A stretch of 64,000 nucleotides of DNA from assembly GCA_027924585.1 (NCBI GenBank), contig BSBM01000636.1:5472001-5536000 (forward strand). The letters run 5' to 3'. The position numbers and the translations under genes were made by a program. Origin of the DNA: Larix kaempferi (Eukaryota; Streptophyta; Pinopsida; Pinales; Pinaceae). The notes beneath the pieces are model-generated. The model was not told the DNA's origin, ran no database searches, and saw nothing but the letters and a program-made list of their open reading frames with translations. Positions 35,214 through 46,375 of this stretch are shown here, piece by piece (the first letter of the stretch is position 1; the number at the start of each line of letters is the position of its first letter).

Positions 35214-38200
35214 TGTTATCACACCATAGTAGCAGGGCTACTATTCTTGTACAGCAGATATCTGCACATTCCAGAGCTTCTATTATTCCAGAGCATGGCT
35301 ATACATTTTGGGATCACTCATGATCAGAGCAGTATATTATTCAGATTTATGTTTGACCTTGTGTCAAGACTGAGCTTTGAGAGTTCAGATTTGATGACCG
35401 ATGTGACCCTTTATCCCATACAGTTTCAGTTCAGTGCTTAGAGATGTATTGCAGCAGTGTTTCAGATGATTCATGATGATGATTATTATATTGATGTTGT
35501 ATGATCTATGGATATGTTATCACTGACTGTGGATTATTATCTTGTTGATTTAGTCATGTTCATAGCATTTGCTTGGTATATTATTCCTGATGTGGCAAAC
35601 TATTTAAAATGAACTGTAAATCTTAAAATGGACAATTACTTGCACATTTAGGTCATTTAACAAAACTCACTGGTTTTTCACCTTACATAGATATGGTCTT
35701 TCCTGACACCAGTTGTCTGCTAGTGTAGGCTCCATATCCACTTGACTCCATCCATACATGACCTTCCTGTTTGACTTTGTACCTTGACCTATCTCATTTG
35801 ACTTACTGATACCGAGGACTTCCCCATTTTTCTACCTCTGTGTTTGGACCGCATCCTTGTATATTCAGTGTCTCGGCTCTAAGTTGGTGACAAAACTTGC
35901 CTTTGGTAAGTTGGATTGTAGGCCTAAATCATTCTGGTCGGTTGTCCCGATGTTTGGCATTGGCTCGAACTCCCCCTAGTCACTTGAGATGTTGTTGGCT
36001 AAAACTGAAAGCTCATGTTCTACCTATGGAAACTTAAAAATTCGCCCATGGAAACTAAAAAAAAAAAGGGGCAAGAGCGATGAACCGTTAAAAATACTCC
36101 GCGAAGAGTATAAATAAAAAGCTCCAACAAGCAATGGCTCTTAAAAGTTATATCTAAACAATTGCTGACCTTATGTATATTTGAAAAACATGCCCTGGAT
36201 GCAAGCTGCAACTAGTTGTGCTTCTCAGCACATCTGAAATCCGAAGGGTTATGTAGGCCAAAAAGGCCATGGAATAAAATTGAATGATCCTAATGAACCT
36301 GGATCAACTTGATGTAGACATGATGCCTAAGTTGAATAAACACTCTCTAAACAACTTATCCATTTGTGAGGCACAGCCATCCCCCGTGTTCTTTTCTCCA
36401 GCACAGAGTTTGTAGCTTCCCCCTCTTCCCAATCCAAAGTGTTTGTGAGTTAAGTTAGATAAGTCAACCCCTTGGCCCAACCTGGTTCCTAGCCTTCATC
36501 CTTCACTAGCAGTTTGACCATGTCCAATGGGTGAGTTTGTCATTTGAACTACTGTGCAAGTAATTTTATATAAACAACGGAATATGCTAAATTAATTAAT
36601 GCCACTGAATGGATGTTATACTTTGAGCTTAGCTGTGAGAATGATTAGAGAAGCATTGTCTTAGTCTACTGATGTGATTTATCCTTGGTTATATATTCTT
36701 GGGATCCGTGATGATGTGGACCATGTATGGATGATTATTGATGATGATTGATGGGCCCATATGTTTGATGATGATATCATATGATGGACATATGATGCAG
36801 ATGATGTTTGATCCAGCTCAGCAGGTTTATTACTACTTCACATCAGCAGATTATGCATTGTCCATATATGGTGGACCCTACAGCAGGCCCATTTAGGCAA
36901 CCCATGGTGTATGAGTACACATTCCTAGTGGTTTGGGTCTTCTGGATCCAATGAGACACTTATCTTTCAGTTCTGGGCACTTCTGACAGTGATTGATACA
37001 GTTTTACACTTGTTGACCAGATTTGGGGCTGATTTGCCAGCCTGAGCAGCAGGGGCCCCGAGAGGCCAGTTCACCTAGGGCGCTGATGATGGAGGGGGTG
37101 GTCCAGCCACTTGTTTTTACCATTTACCCCCCCTTCTGGAGAGCCTGGTGGGCTCAGATGGACAGCGCTAGCACCCTAGGAGGCAGTTTTGGCACTTTCA
37201 CAGTTCCCGAAGCAGTTAAAAAATGGGATAAAGTGGTCACTGAGGAAATCGATTTGGACAATTGAGGCAAGGTTTTGGCATTTGGTTTTCACAGAGGTCT
37301 TCCAGGGTGGCATCACTACCTTCCAGTCAGTTTTCACCATGTGGGTATGCCCAGATTGATCACAGGAGGTCATTTACTGCTCGACTGTCATGGATTCTGA
37401 GGACAGTTTTGGTCATTTATATTATCTTGGACATATTTTATTATTTTATTGTGCCTTGGGGATGAGCTAGTAAGGATTGATGCCTCCTAGCCCCACCATG
37501 TGCTTATATTGTCATGTCCTAGTCACCATGAGGTGGATTTTGGTACTTATGTTTCTCTAGTGGATGACGTCACCCCCTTATTGTACCATTTAGTGGGGGC
37601 GCTATCATTATATTGGGTGATCCATGTGATGTATTGTTATGATTTATTGTTAGCCATTGATTAGATCTTGAGATCTTTTAATCTTAGCCACTCATGTAAA
37701 AAGTGGTTAGGATTGTACTCTCTCCCCATCCTATTTAAGGAGGGAGCCTCTCATTGTAAAATTCATCTAGAGATTTTTGGCTCTTGGCTCTTGGAATAAA
37801 AATTTCTATTTTTTGGAGTACATGCTTGGATTGGAGTGGATGTTGGTTGTTTCGATTGTAAATGTTTTTGTCCATTGCACTGGAGGATCTATTGTAGCTA
37901 TCTTGCATATTTGCCATATCTATTTACAGGTTAAGAGGGCGATTTTGGACAAGGGCGAATTGGTGGGGAGGCTTGCCCTTCAAGCTTGGAAGAAGTCGTT
38001 TTGGGTTTGACAGGGATTAGTTTTGCCTTTGTGTCAACTATTCTATGTTTCTCTCTCTCTCTTGCTTGTATCTACCTTCAATTTGTTAAACTAATTGATG
38101 CTTTGCTCCTTGGTTTTGACAGGTTAGAGGGAATGTATGTGGCTTGGAAAAATCGATTTGGCAAGAGGGCTTCAAGAATTCTCCATTTGATCTTTGGCAA

Positions 38201-39703
38201 AGTAATCCTCGTCTCAACTAGCATTCATCTCTTCATCCAGGTATGCTCCAAGAGGTATGATCTTCTTCTTCCTTGAATCTTCCATAATTTCTAGATCATA
38301 AAAAACCTAATTGATTAAAACCCTTGTTTTTGGTATTTCTTAGATCTACTTAGATCTAGCCTTGCTCTTGAAGAGATATTGAAAACCCACCTCTATAGCA
38401 TCCACCCCTAGTTGGATCTATAGTTTGGTGGTGATTGGCTAAAATTTGACACACTTTTCAAGGCAAAAATCCCTCTTGAACCGAAATCGCACTTCCTAGT
38501 GAGAGGCTTGTTTGGTTAGATCTAGCACATGGGTAGGCGAGATCCCACTTGATTTCCAATCTAGACAGTTGATAACCTACCCCCAGATCCTTACTTTGGT
38601 GAACTCTACCTTGTGGACATCTTCCCATGTTTTAAGGGGTTAAAACCCCCTTTTGAATTTCTTGGCACCTCAAAACTCAGATCTACTAAGATCTAGCCCT
38701 TGGATTCACTTGATTTTTTGACCATACATAGATCGGGGTACTAGTTACTTAGATCTATAGTTTGGTGGCCATTGGACTTGATTTGGTCCACCAAACCCTC
38801 ATTTTAACCCTCCTTGAGCAAAGTCGCACTCCCTTGGTTGAGTGAGTTTGCCCACTTTGAGGAGGTGGGTGTTGGAGATTTTCGTGGATTTGGAATGCCC
38901 ATACCTTGAAACCTAGGTCTAGACTGTCATTTTGTCACGATCCGCCTTGGGGGTAGCAATCCTTGTTTCAAGGGATTGTGGTCCACTTATGGTTATTACT
39001 TGAAAAACTTAGATCTAGCAAAATCCAACCATTGGATCTCCTTTAGCCCACTTGATTTAGCTTCTAGGTGTCCCGATCTACACTTTGACATAATTCTTGA
39101 CCCCATTAGCCCATCCAACAAGGCACTAGTCCTCCTCTAAGCAAGTCGCACTCCTTGGGAATAGTGTCAAACCCTAGATCTAGTATGTGGGTACTCCTAG
39201 AATCAACTTAGATTCATAGATCTAGTCTTCATCCAACCTATAGTACCAACTTCACACCTAACTCCACCTTGTGGGCCCACCTAAGCCATTTCACACATCC
39301 CAAGACAACAAGCCCACATGTGTAAACACATGGTACTATACCTAGTCATCATACCCCATCATGTGGCCTAAACCATACATAGGTTGAAACAATAACAATC
39401 TCTCACACCACCTTCAACCATACCTCAACTTCTAGGTCCACTTAGCCTTGCATTGGTTTCCGTAACTCTTCATTTACCTACCTTTAGAAACCTTTGTTTG
39501 GGTCCAATCAACTGTGATTGGTTATAGGGTCTCCCCCTAGGTCTTGTTACACCCTGACCTAAAGCGAAGAGTACCTCGGTTGACGTGACTCCCACCTTGC
39601 ATTGGAAACCGTGGTATCTCTTGGGTCACCTCTTTAGTTGCCTGTCTCCTCTACCGTCCCGGATGGGATACCTCTTGGGGCAACTACAAGTTGTGTGATA
39701 ACA
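35214..39703 (+). mobile_element. Solo LTR of family E (subtype 1), complete, 4490 bp
   Basis: Starts TGTTATCACACCATAG and ends AGTTGTGTGATAACA, giving 11-bp inverted ends. The target duplication is GGTCC at 35209-35213 and 39704-39708. It is inserted in the RNase H part of copia B, whose frame resumes on either side. The TATA box CTATTTAAGG is at 37731 and AATAAA at 37797. It is the best full-length reference for the LTR at 1-3834. It carries no coding sequence. Confidence 0.95.
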
Positions 39704-39708
39704 GGTCC

Positions 39709-40490
39709 ATCTCTAAGTCAAACAATCCTAATAACATCTTCAGAAGCCATATTGCTTCACAACTAGCAGGGCAAGCAGCTATATATACCGCTTCAGGTGT
39801 GCTAGACTACTTGCTGCTAAACAACGAGATCATGGCAGATCCCAGACAATAACATCCGCCTGATGTGCTCTTCCTGTCTAATACACTTCCTGCCTGGTCA
39901 GCATCTACGTAGCCATACAATCTGAAATCATGATCTCCAAGATAACATAGACCAAAGTCTTTCGTACCCTTTAAGTACCTCATCACATGCTTTGCAGCTA
40001 TCAGGTGAACATGCCTAGGTTCCACTAGATACTGTCTCAAGGTGTTTCACAGCAAAGCTTATATCCGGCCTTGTATTCATCAGATACATCAATGACCCAA
40101 TAATTTGTTTGTACAGAGTCAGATCCACTAACTCTGATGAGTCATCCGCTAACAGCTTCAAGTTGGAATCCATGGGAGTGGCCATGGTTGTACATTCCAA
40201 CATATCAAATCTTTTCAGGATTTCCACAGCATACTTTCCCTGGTTGAGAAAGATTCCTTCTGAGCCTTGCCATACTTCCAGACTTAGGAAGTAAGGCATC
40301 AATCTGAGATCTTTCATCTCAAATTCTATAGCTTTTTCTTTCTTTCCATGATCTGTTTCTCATTCCCTATCAGAAAGAGATCATCCACATACAGTAATAG
40401 TATGACAGGTTCATCATCCATAAGGATCAGCCTTACTCTTGGTAAAGCCCAAGCTTGTCAAGAAGCTATCAATTCTGTGACTGAACATCA
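39709..40490 (-). pseudogene. Copia B: reverse transcriptase C-terminus and start of RNase H
   Basis: On the minus strand from 40490: RIDSFLTSLGFTKSKADP, then the YVDDLFL active-site block (about 40370-40390). Next come MKDLRLMPYFLSLEVWQ, MATPMDSNLKLLADD and GSLMYLMNTRPDISFAV, then after a frameshift PRHVHLIAAKHVMRYLKGT and the RNase H start (YGYVDADQAGSVLDRKSTSG). At least two frameshifts and a stop. Confidence 0.9.
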
Positions 40491-40899
40491 TTCACACTCA
40501 TCATTGAGTGATCTTCTGCATATCTATCTGTGCCATCTCTCGTCAGATAGGTCTACTGATATGAGCCTCAAGATCATTCGAACTCTGTGGTGAGTTCCTG
40601 TTTGAATGTCATCTGTATATAGATACCATATTCAACCTTGTAGCAAAGGTTGAAATCCGCATCACCCATGGTGATCATTAAGCTCATCAAATGACTATCG
40701 ATCCTGGGTATCCATACAAAGCTTTCTCTAATTATACCATTAAGAGAATGGTCTTATCTAGCCACTTGGAGCAAACATCTCGTCATGATCCTCTTCCTCT
40801 TTCTAAGAGAATCTTCTAGTCACGAGCCTTCTATAGTATGTTCGATTTGTAAGTCTTCTTTGTTGAACATCCATCACTTCTTCAGTGTTCATGATCTTA
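40491..40899 (-). pseudogene. Copia B: degenerate, partly duplicated reverse transcriptase segment
   Basis: Minus-strand pieces such as DEMFAP and IDSHLMS...DADFNLCYKVE repeat the neighbourhood just before the YVDDL block a second time, with stops between them. This indicates a local duplication or recombination between related copies. Weakly supported. Confidence 0.5.
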
Positions 40900-41995
40900 C
40901 CTACAAATCAAAATTAATTACATGATTAGAAATACTTCATAATCATCAAATCATGTTGACATGATAACCTTATTATGCATACAAATATGATTCACATGGT
41001 TATGCAACTATCTTGACCAATACTTTGGCACAACACTTTTCCATATCCTGTATGCATACAGTGGTTATCTAGATGCCTTCCATCTCTACCAGAACATACT
41101 ATCGAGAGCGTGCACAGCTCTCAGCATGTCAGCAAAGAGGTTTCATTCTAGACAAACAACAATGGAATGTTTGTCCAACTTACCCATCATATGCATATTA
41201 GTAGTATACTGTTCAATGCTATATGAATGCTCACACTATGCATGATACATTCTAAATATGCATACAACTATTCCATGCAATATCATTTACTATTTCATGT
41301 CAATTCAAATACTTATCTTTTATGGTTGCCTCCCGCTTGATCTCTATATGTCTTTGAACTTCTTATCCATCCTGGACCACTATGCATGCTCAACTGTGCA
41401 CTAGTGTCATCCTCATGATCTCATACACAATCATACATTCATTAGTATACTATCAAAACATGATAATCTTAAGTATGTATGGTCATGATCATTTCATACA
41501 TAGGTATACTTACCTAATATCCTAACAAAGTAGGATTCTAACTTGATATACGAAAACATACCTGGATTATCAAGCTTGGTTATGTCTTAACATACCCAAA
41601 CAATATCTTCTTTGTTCTCTTCAATGATTTAGAGACCTTGTGCTAGAACCTGCATATCTCATAGGTTAAGCATAGTAGAACAAAGTCATACATACCTCGT
41701 AAGTAGAGCTTTTATGTGATTATGGATGTGTCTTTTGTCTTCATGTCATCATGGTCATAGAACTTGATTTGTCTTTCTTGACGTACCTGTATCTTGTTAG
41801 CAGACAACATCATCCTCATACAATACCACAAGTGCATTAGTACAATCATAAGTGTCATAACCTTAATCAATGAATGTCTTGTATCATTCATATGCATTCA
41901 TTATCAAACAATCATAATTGTACTAACCTCAATAATATGAAGACAAACATATCATGAACAGATTTCAACACATACCTGTATCTCCTCAAGTTATA
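40900..41995. other. A+T-rich DNA of unknown origin inside copia B
   Basis: It replaces where gag, protease and integrase would be. No copia coding is visible. On the minus strand several splice-like borders recur (ATACAG|GTATGTG, ATACAG|GTACGTC, GAG|GTATGTATG, ATATGCAG|GTTCTAG), which would suit captured host gene sequence with introns, but no exon translation is recognisable. Confidence 0.4.
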
Positions 41996-43187
41996 CTTGT
42001 CAGGATTGCTTTTAACCCAATCCACACTGGATCTGGAGTTGGATTAGGGTTTGTCAGAGTAACCCTAAAAAATCAAACTTTGAATTTCAATCTTCTGAAA
42101 GGATGGAAAGATGCGCCTTGCTGAGCTGATCAAGCTAGCATACTTCAATTTTGAAATCTCCAAAATTTGACCCCTCAAAATTGACATTGAAGCTTCTGGA
42201 TCTTCTAGACAAGATCCCGAACAAGGGTTTGATGAAGCCCACCCTTCTGCCCAATCAAAAGGTTCGATCCAAAGCTCTAAACTTTGATTTTTCTAAGAAG
42301 CTTCCAACCGTGGTCACAGACTTCAAAAATTCCAACTTTTGTAGAAGCCCTAATTTTCCACCTTTCCGATCAAAATCCCGAACTAGGGTTTGATCAAGCG
42401 CGGCCTTCTGCCTAACCAAAAAATTCGATCTTGGTCTCTAAATTTCGATTTTGATGAGGAGCATTCAGTCGTGGACTCCGACTCTAAAAATTCCAACTTT
42501 CTCCGAAGCCCTAAATTCCCGCAGCAGTGATAAGCCAAGAATGAAGGTGCTCAAAAAACAATTCTATTTTGACAGAAATATGCACCTGATTGTTTATGGT
42601 GCATCTCTGAAATCACAAAGCCACATGATCTGAAAGTTCGGCCTGTGGTAGCCTGACCTGTCTTCTTTCCAACCCCATAGGTCTGACCTCAATTGGATTT
42701 TCTGAGAGAGAGTTATGCCAAGTGTCACAATGTGACCTGTTTATGGGATAAAACAGGAGAGCGAACTTGTACAGCGTGCCACGTGTCACTGGTTCACCTT
42801 TGGCCTCTGAAAACGTTACCTGAGAAACTACAGTCCGTGCTCTACCTGTCACTGTTTACGAAATTTCATTTGGAGCTTCCTAGCCCAAGTTGTGACCTTT
42901 TTTCCTAGGTCACCTGTTTATGACTGAGATCTGGAAGAGGCAGAAACCCTAACTTGTACTAATCATAAATCACAAAGTACAACGAATTAGAGGCTGTCCT
43001 TTGGACACAAGGTAGAGGGGGATGTTATCTACGACCTGTAAAGGTTTCAGATCCTGAACCTACGCCAAAATGTTTTTATAGCGAAATTTCCACGATGACT
43101 GGTTTTTGCTATATAAAATCCTAACCTTCAAATTGTTGCAAGTGAAGCAAGTGTCGTAAGTGCCATACATTGCCTTCCTTCAGGTTA
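41996..43187 (-). other. Leader of copia B
   Basis: Shares blocks with the copia A leader (AGGGTTTGTCAGAGTAACCC at about 42048; the GATGCGCCTTGCTGAGC block; a repeated CTAAATTTCGATTTTGATGAGGAGC near 42438, as at 23046 in A). It contains no plausible gag start. Confidence 0.7.
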
Positions 43188-43199
43188 GCTCTGATACCA
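43188..43199 (-). promoter_or_regulatory. Primer binding site of copia B (initiator tRNA-Met)
   Basis: TGGTATCAGAGC on the minus strand, adjoining the 5' LTR. Confidence 0.93.
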
Positions 43200-43798
43200 T
43201 GTTAAGATTCAATATGCTAAGACAGAAAATATCAGTATTACATTCCATTTCACAACAATAGCATATACAGGATCATTGAAAGAACAACAAGCACAGCATA
43301 AACACAAGAGACACAGATTTATCCTGGAAAACCCTCATGGGGTAGAAAACCCAGCAAAGCTTCCTCAATATAGATGACCAGCAAATACAAAGATGTAATC
43401 CAGAACCATAGACATGAGCTCCTTCTCCATAGCAGATCTCTCCCTCACCTATGCGCCAATCACAAGTGAGTGTAATGTGTGTTAAATGAGGAACACACCT
43501 CCTCTATTTATACACAACTCCGACTTGTCTTTTACACAAGCTAGGTCGGCCCCAACTTAATCACTTTACATAATGCTGACTGGGCCGACACCTCTAGGGT
43601 GGTCTAATAACCCTTTGACCCACATACCACATACAGGGCCGACCCCCACTAGGGAAGTCTAATAACCCAAGTTACCACATTATCCATGGAGAAATAAAAC
43701 ATCTCCGGATATACAATAAGGTCTTCACGGAGGAATGAAACATCTCCGGAATAATAAAGTACAAATATAATATTCTTAGAAGTTACAATATTTCAACA
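43200..43798 (-). repeat. Copia B, 5' LTR (599 bp)
   Basis: Identical in length to the 3' LTR. The TATA box and three GCCGAC motifs are at the matching positions (43545-43550, 43584-43589, 43638-43643). Confidence 0.95.
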
Positions 43799-44631
43799 GG
43801 AACCACTCTCAAACATCCTGAAACAATTAATGGTAATGTTAAAAATTTAAGTAAAAGGATGAAAAATAAAAGATAAAGAGAATGTCAAATTACCATTTAC
43901 TGTTACTGGCTTCAATGTCTGATGTACTGGTCAAATTTTTAAAACTCCATGGCGATTTTTTGGGTCTTCGCATGATTTTTTAGGAAAAATCGCCGATTTT
44001 TTCAAAAAAATCGCAAGGTCCAATTTTTGCAAAAGGTCGCGATCTTTTCGGCAGAAAAAAATCGGTAGCCTGAAAAAATCGCGATTTCTCAGGAAATCGG
44101 CGATTTTTCGGCGATGTTTTCCACTTTGCATAAACTGTACTATCTGCTCTGGGGCTGTATGAAAGTATGAGTGATCCTGAAATAAATGCTCATCGGCTGC
44201 TGCCGATCTCAAGCATCTCAATGTAAATGACTGGCTATGAAAAGTACTGGAATCTGATCTGAAGATATGGTAGCCCTGGCTACTATAAATGTGATAACAG
44301 TCCTCTTACTGCTATATTTACTTTGGTGAAGATCTTGATTTGGACCTTTATCAAGCCCCCCACACTGCAAATGAAGTAGCTTATAGCTAGACAAGTCTGA
44401 TTTGAAGTTTCGCCAAACTCTTGGGAGACTTAGTGCTGTAGGAGTTTTGTGATTGTTTGAACTGAGTAGGTCTGATATTTTATGGTTTTACAATGTGTAT
44501 CTTGTGCGGCAAAATATATAACAGACATACTGTAACTTCATGAAGTAAGATACTAACAATGACATCACATATATCAGCTTAAGAGAACAATAATCAGATC
44601 TGAATATATTCATTGAAGTTTGAGTACATGC

Positions 44632-44758
44632 CTGGGAAAATCTAAGAGAATAGATCTGAAAGCGCAATCCTTTATCACCACCAGTGAGGACACTAATGCT
44701 GTAGAAAATGACTGGTGACTCCAGCACTGAGAAATCTAAAGGCTGCTGTAGATATCCA
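44632..44758 (-). CDS. Exon-like segment 4 of the receptor kinase island (uncertain)
   Basis: Between TTTTCCAG and CAG|GCATGT (a GC-type donor if real), the minus strand encodes about 42 residues starting GYLQQPLDFSVLESPVIFYS and ending RFQIYSLRFSQ, without a stop. The composition looks coding but I do not recognise a family. It is assigned to this gene only by position. Confidence 0.35.
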
Positions 44759-45167
44759 CTGGAAAATACCCCCAATAATTCATGTAGATGACTAATACAG
44801 CCATATAAATACGCTCAGCACATAGGCAGCCTAAAGCTTTAACAATCTTAAGTTAGGGAAGCCCCCCTTTGAGCTCGAGGAGAGCTAGCCTAATGTGAGC
44901 AAGAGACCTATTGTGGTGAGATTGGGCAGACCCTAATAGTTCCACCAAAGCCTTGCTTGTGCTTTAGGGCCTTATCACAAGAAGTGAGAGTTTGGGTGGT
45001 AACAAAGACAGACTAGGAAGATCAAAGGTTGAACAAACCATGGAAATGGTACGACCATATTGACTCCTTTGAGTTATAATCTGTCTTATAGTATAAGAAA
45101 CAATTTTATGATTAAAGGTAAGATGCATATGAAAACATACTGAAAATGAAAATACGTAAAATAAAAC

Positions 45168-45242
45168 CTTAAATTTGTTAGTCTCATTAATAAAAGCCCA
45201 ATCTCCATGAATAGTTATCCCCAACTTGGCAAGTGCAGGATC
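45168..45242 (-). CDS. Exon-like segment 3 of the receptor kinase island (uncertain)
   Basis: 75 bases (25 codons, phase 0) between TATATAG acceptor and AAG|GTTTTA donor. They encode DPALAKLGITIHGDWAFINE and TNKFK. In LRR-VIII-2 kinases the region after the Cys-rich block contains a D..LG.ASF.V....W.V motif of the malectin-like domain, and this could be a diverged version. The family match is weak. Confidence 0.4.
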
Positions 45243-45337
45243 CTATATACACACACTACTACAAAGGAATAAAACAGTTAACCTTTTGGATAAGGCAGCT
45301 TATTGTACTCAAAAGGGAAACAATTAGAATGACTCAC

Positions 45338-45402
45338 AACGTGGAGCTCCTTTATTGCAAGGAAAGGTCTGTTGGAGGCAACCTAATCCTCTCCCAGAAA
45401 AT
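45338..45402 (-). CDS. Receptor kinase exon: Cys block after the LRRs
   Basis: Acceptor TTATTACAG and strong donor GTT|GTGAGT bound 65 bases encoding FSGRGLGCLQQTFPCNKGAP. Plant LRR-VIII-2 receptor-like kinases have a GL.CLQ..FPC..G.P block between the last LRR and the malectin-like domain, which this matches closely. It follows the LRR exon 0.6 kb upstream in the right order. The phase relationship with that exon is not clean, so an intermediate exon or decay is possible. Confidence 0.55.
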
Positions 45403-45993
45403 CTGTAATAACAAAGTTATTGATAATCACCAATTATAATAATTATTGACGATGATTAGAGCCTGAAAGAAACACCACTTAATTATTCTGAAACATACAA
45501 AACAGAAAAAAATTCAAACTATTAGTACACAGGTTTTGGACTCATGCCTAGTTGCTTGGATCCCGAATAAATATTAGACTGATGATTTTGTTTAGACTAT
45601 TAAATTCTAGCAATTTTCCCTTTAGTAAATTAAATAATAATATTTTCAATATTAACTCAATATTTTATTTTTCCTTGTTATTACGCAATAAAATTTGAGA
45701 TAGAAAGGGGGTGTGCCTACCTATTATCTGCTTCATTTCTTGCGAACAAATTTCCTACCAGATTCCTGCATGTCATGTTATTACATATTATAACTTCTTG
45801 ATTATCACACCCAACAATACACACTGACTAGTAAAGGAGCAACCCTCTAATTATAACATAGATGGAAATAAAGACAGGTGATGGTATACAAAGAGAGAAA
45901 AGAAGGCCAAGCGGAAGAGCTATATCAAATTCTATTCATAAGTTTGTAAAGTCATACGATGACTTTGAATAAAAAATTACTCTCTGCATACAC

Positions 45994-46057
45994 GTTCAAA
46001 TTGTTGTTGCTAAACCATGTTGGAAGAGCTCCTGAAAACTGATTGTAAGATAGATCT
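45994..46057 (-). CDS. Receptor kinase exon: last leucine-rich repeat
   Basis: After acceptor TGTCTGCAG the minus strand encodes DLSYNQFSGALPTWFSNNNL. It fits the plant LRR consensus (LDLS.N.FSG.LP.W) and specifically the end of the LRR domain of LRR-VIII-2 kinases (DLSYN.F.G..P.W.S.NNL). The donor is AAC|GTGTATG, or about 30 bases later at ATC|GTATGA. The extracellular LRR domain of these kinases acts at the plasma membrane in ligand sensing. No kinase domain is seen, so receptor kinase is inferred from the ectodomain pattern. Confidence 0.6.
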
Positions 46058-46273
46058 CTGCAGACACAAGGCATTAACAGTACAGTAAGACATAATTGTT
46101 AATAAAATTGAGATTCCATAAAAAATAGTATATTATCTAAAATATATACATATCAGAGTGTTATGATGCCTAAAGATAATAAACTTTATGTCAGTCATTG
46201 CAGTTAATGTAATCATGTAGTCATCAGTACTTTTTGTTAGTCATTAGAGCTTTATATTAGTTTTATGTACTTT

Positions 46274-46361
46274 ATGCTAGTTGTTTCTACATTATTGGTC
46301 ATTAGGGTTTTAACTAAATGCTAGTTGTTTCTACATTATGTATCATTAGGGTTTTAACTAA
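46274..46361. repeat. 44-bp direct duplication
   Basis: ATGCTAGTTGTTTCTACATTA...TTAGGGTTTTAACTAA occurs twice head-to-tail with two small differences, just before the gypsy LTR. Confidence 0.85.
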
Positions 46362-46375
46362 GTCATGGTTGGTGG

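Larger units (their letters stand above)
32881..43798 (-). mobile_element. Copia element B, two LTRs, internally rearranged, carrying an E solo LTR
   Basis: It has two 599-bp LTRs (32881-33479 and 43200-43798) flanked by a perfect target duplication GGAAC (32876-32880, 43799-43803). The tRNA-Met primer site is at 43188-43199 and the polypurine tract at 33480-33488, both on the minus strand. After removing the nested solo LTR (35214-39703 with one GGTCC) the element is about 6.4 kb. Only the end of pol survives (parts of reverse transcriptase and RNase H). Gag, protease and integrase are absent, replaced by some 1.1 kb of unrelated DNA. It could not move by itself. Confidence 0.93.
32151..44125. 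mobile_element. Roughly 1-kb DNA-transposon-like insertion, split by copia B
   Basis: It interrupts the minus-strand E LTR. Left and right borders carry a 9-bp inverted repeat AGTGGAAAA (32151-32159) / TTTTCCACT (44117-44125), followed inward by imperfect inverted copies of AAAAATCGGC. Its own DNA is 32151-32880 plus 43804-44125. The right 180 bases are packed with AAATCGC/GATTTTTTCGGC motifs, the left 120 with fewer. No transposase frame is seen. A target duplication is not clear (TTGTACCAT against TTGCATAAA). A Mutator- or hAT-like non-autonomous element is the best guess; the insertion is certain, its class is not. Confidence 0.55.
24136..44299 (-). mobile_element. Family E LTR, minus orientation, carrying the whole 20-kb nest
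   Basis: The left end TGTTATCACACAACTCG and right end AAATGTGATAACA are inverted family-E termini, flanked by a perfect 5-bp target duplication GTCCT (24131-24135, 44300-44304). Its own sequence is 24136-24952, 29057-32150 and 44126-44299, about 4.1 kb, the length of one LTR, so it is a solo LTR. Its TATA box reads CTATTTAAAGG on the minus strand at 29511-29521. It is split by the solo LTR at 24953 and by the DNA element at 32151. Confidence 0.9.
44305..46375 (-). other. Host gene island: introns around receptor kinase exons
   Basis: The only stretch without retroelement hallmarks. Four exon-like segments on the minus strand lie in A+T-rich intron-like DNA (45994-46057, 45338-45402, 45168-45242, 44632-44758; see separate entries). 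The signal peptide, most LRRs, transmembrane segment and kinase domain are not in the window. Whether the gene is intact elsewhere cannot be judged. Confidence 0.55.
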
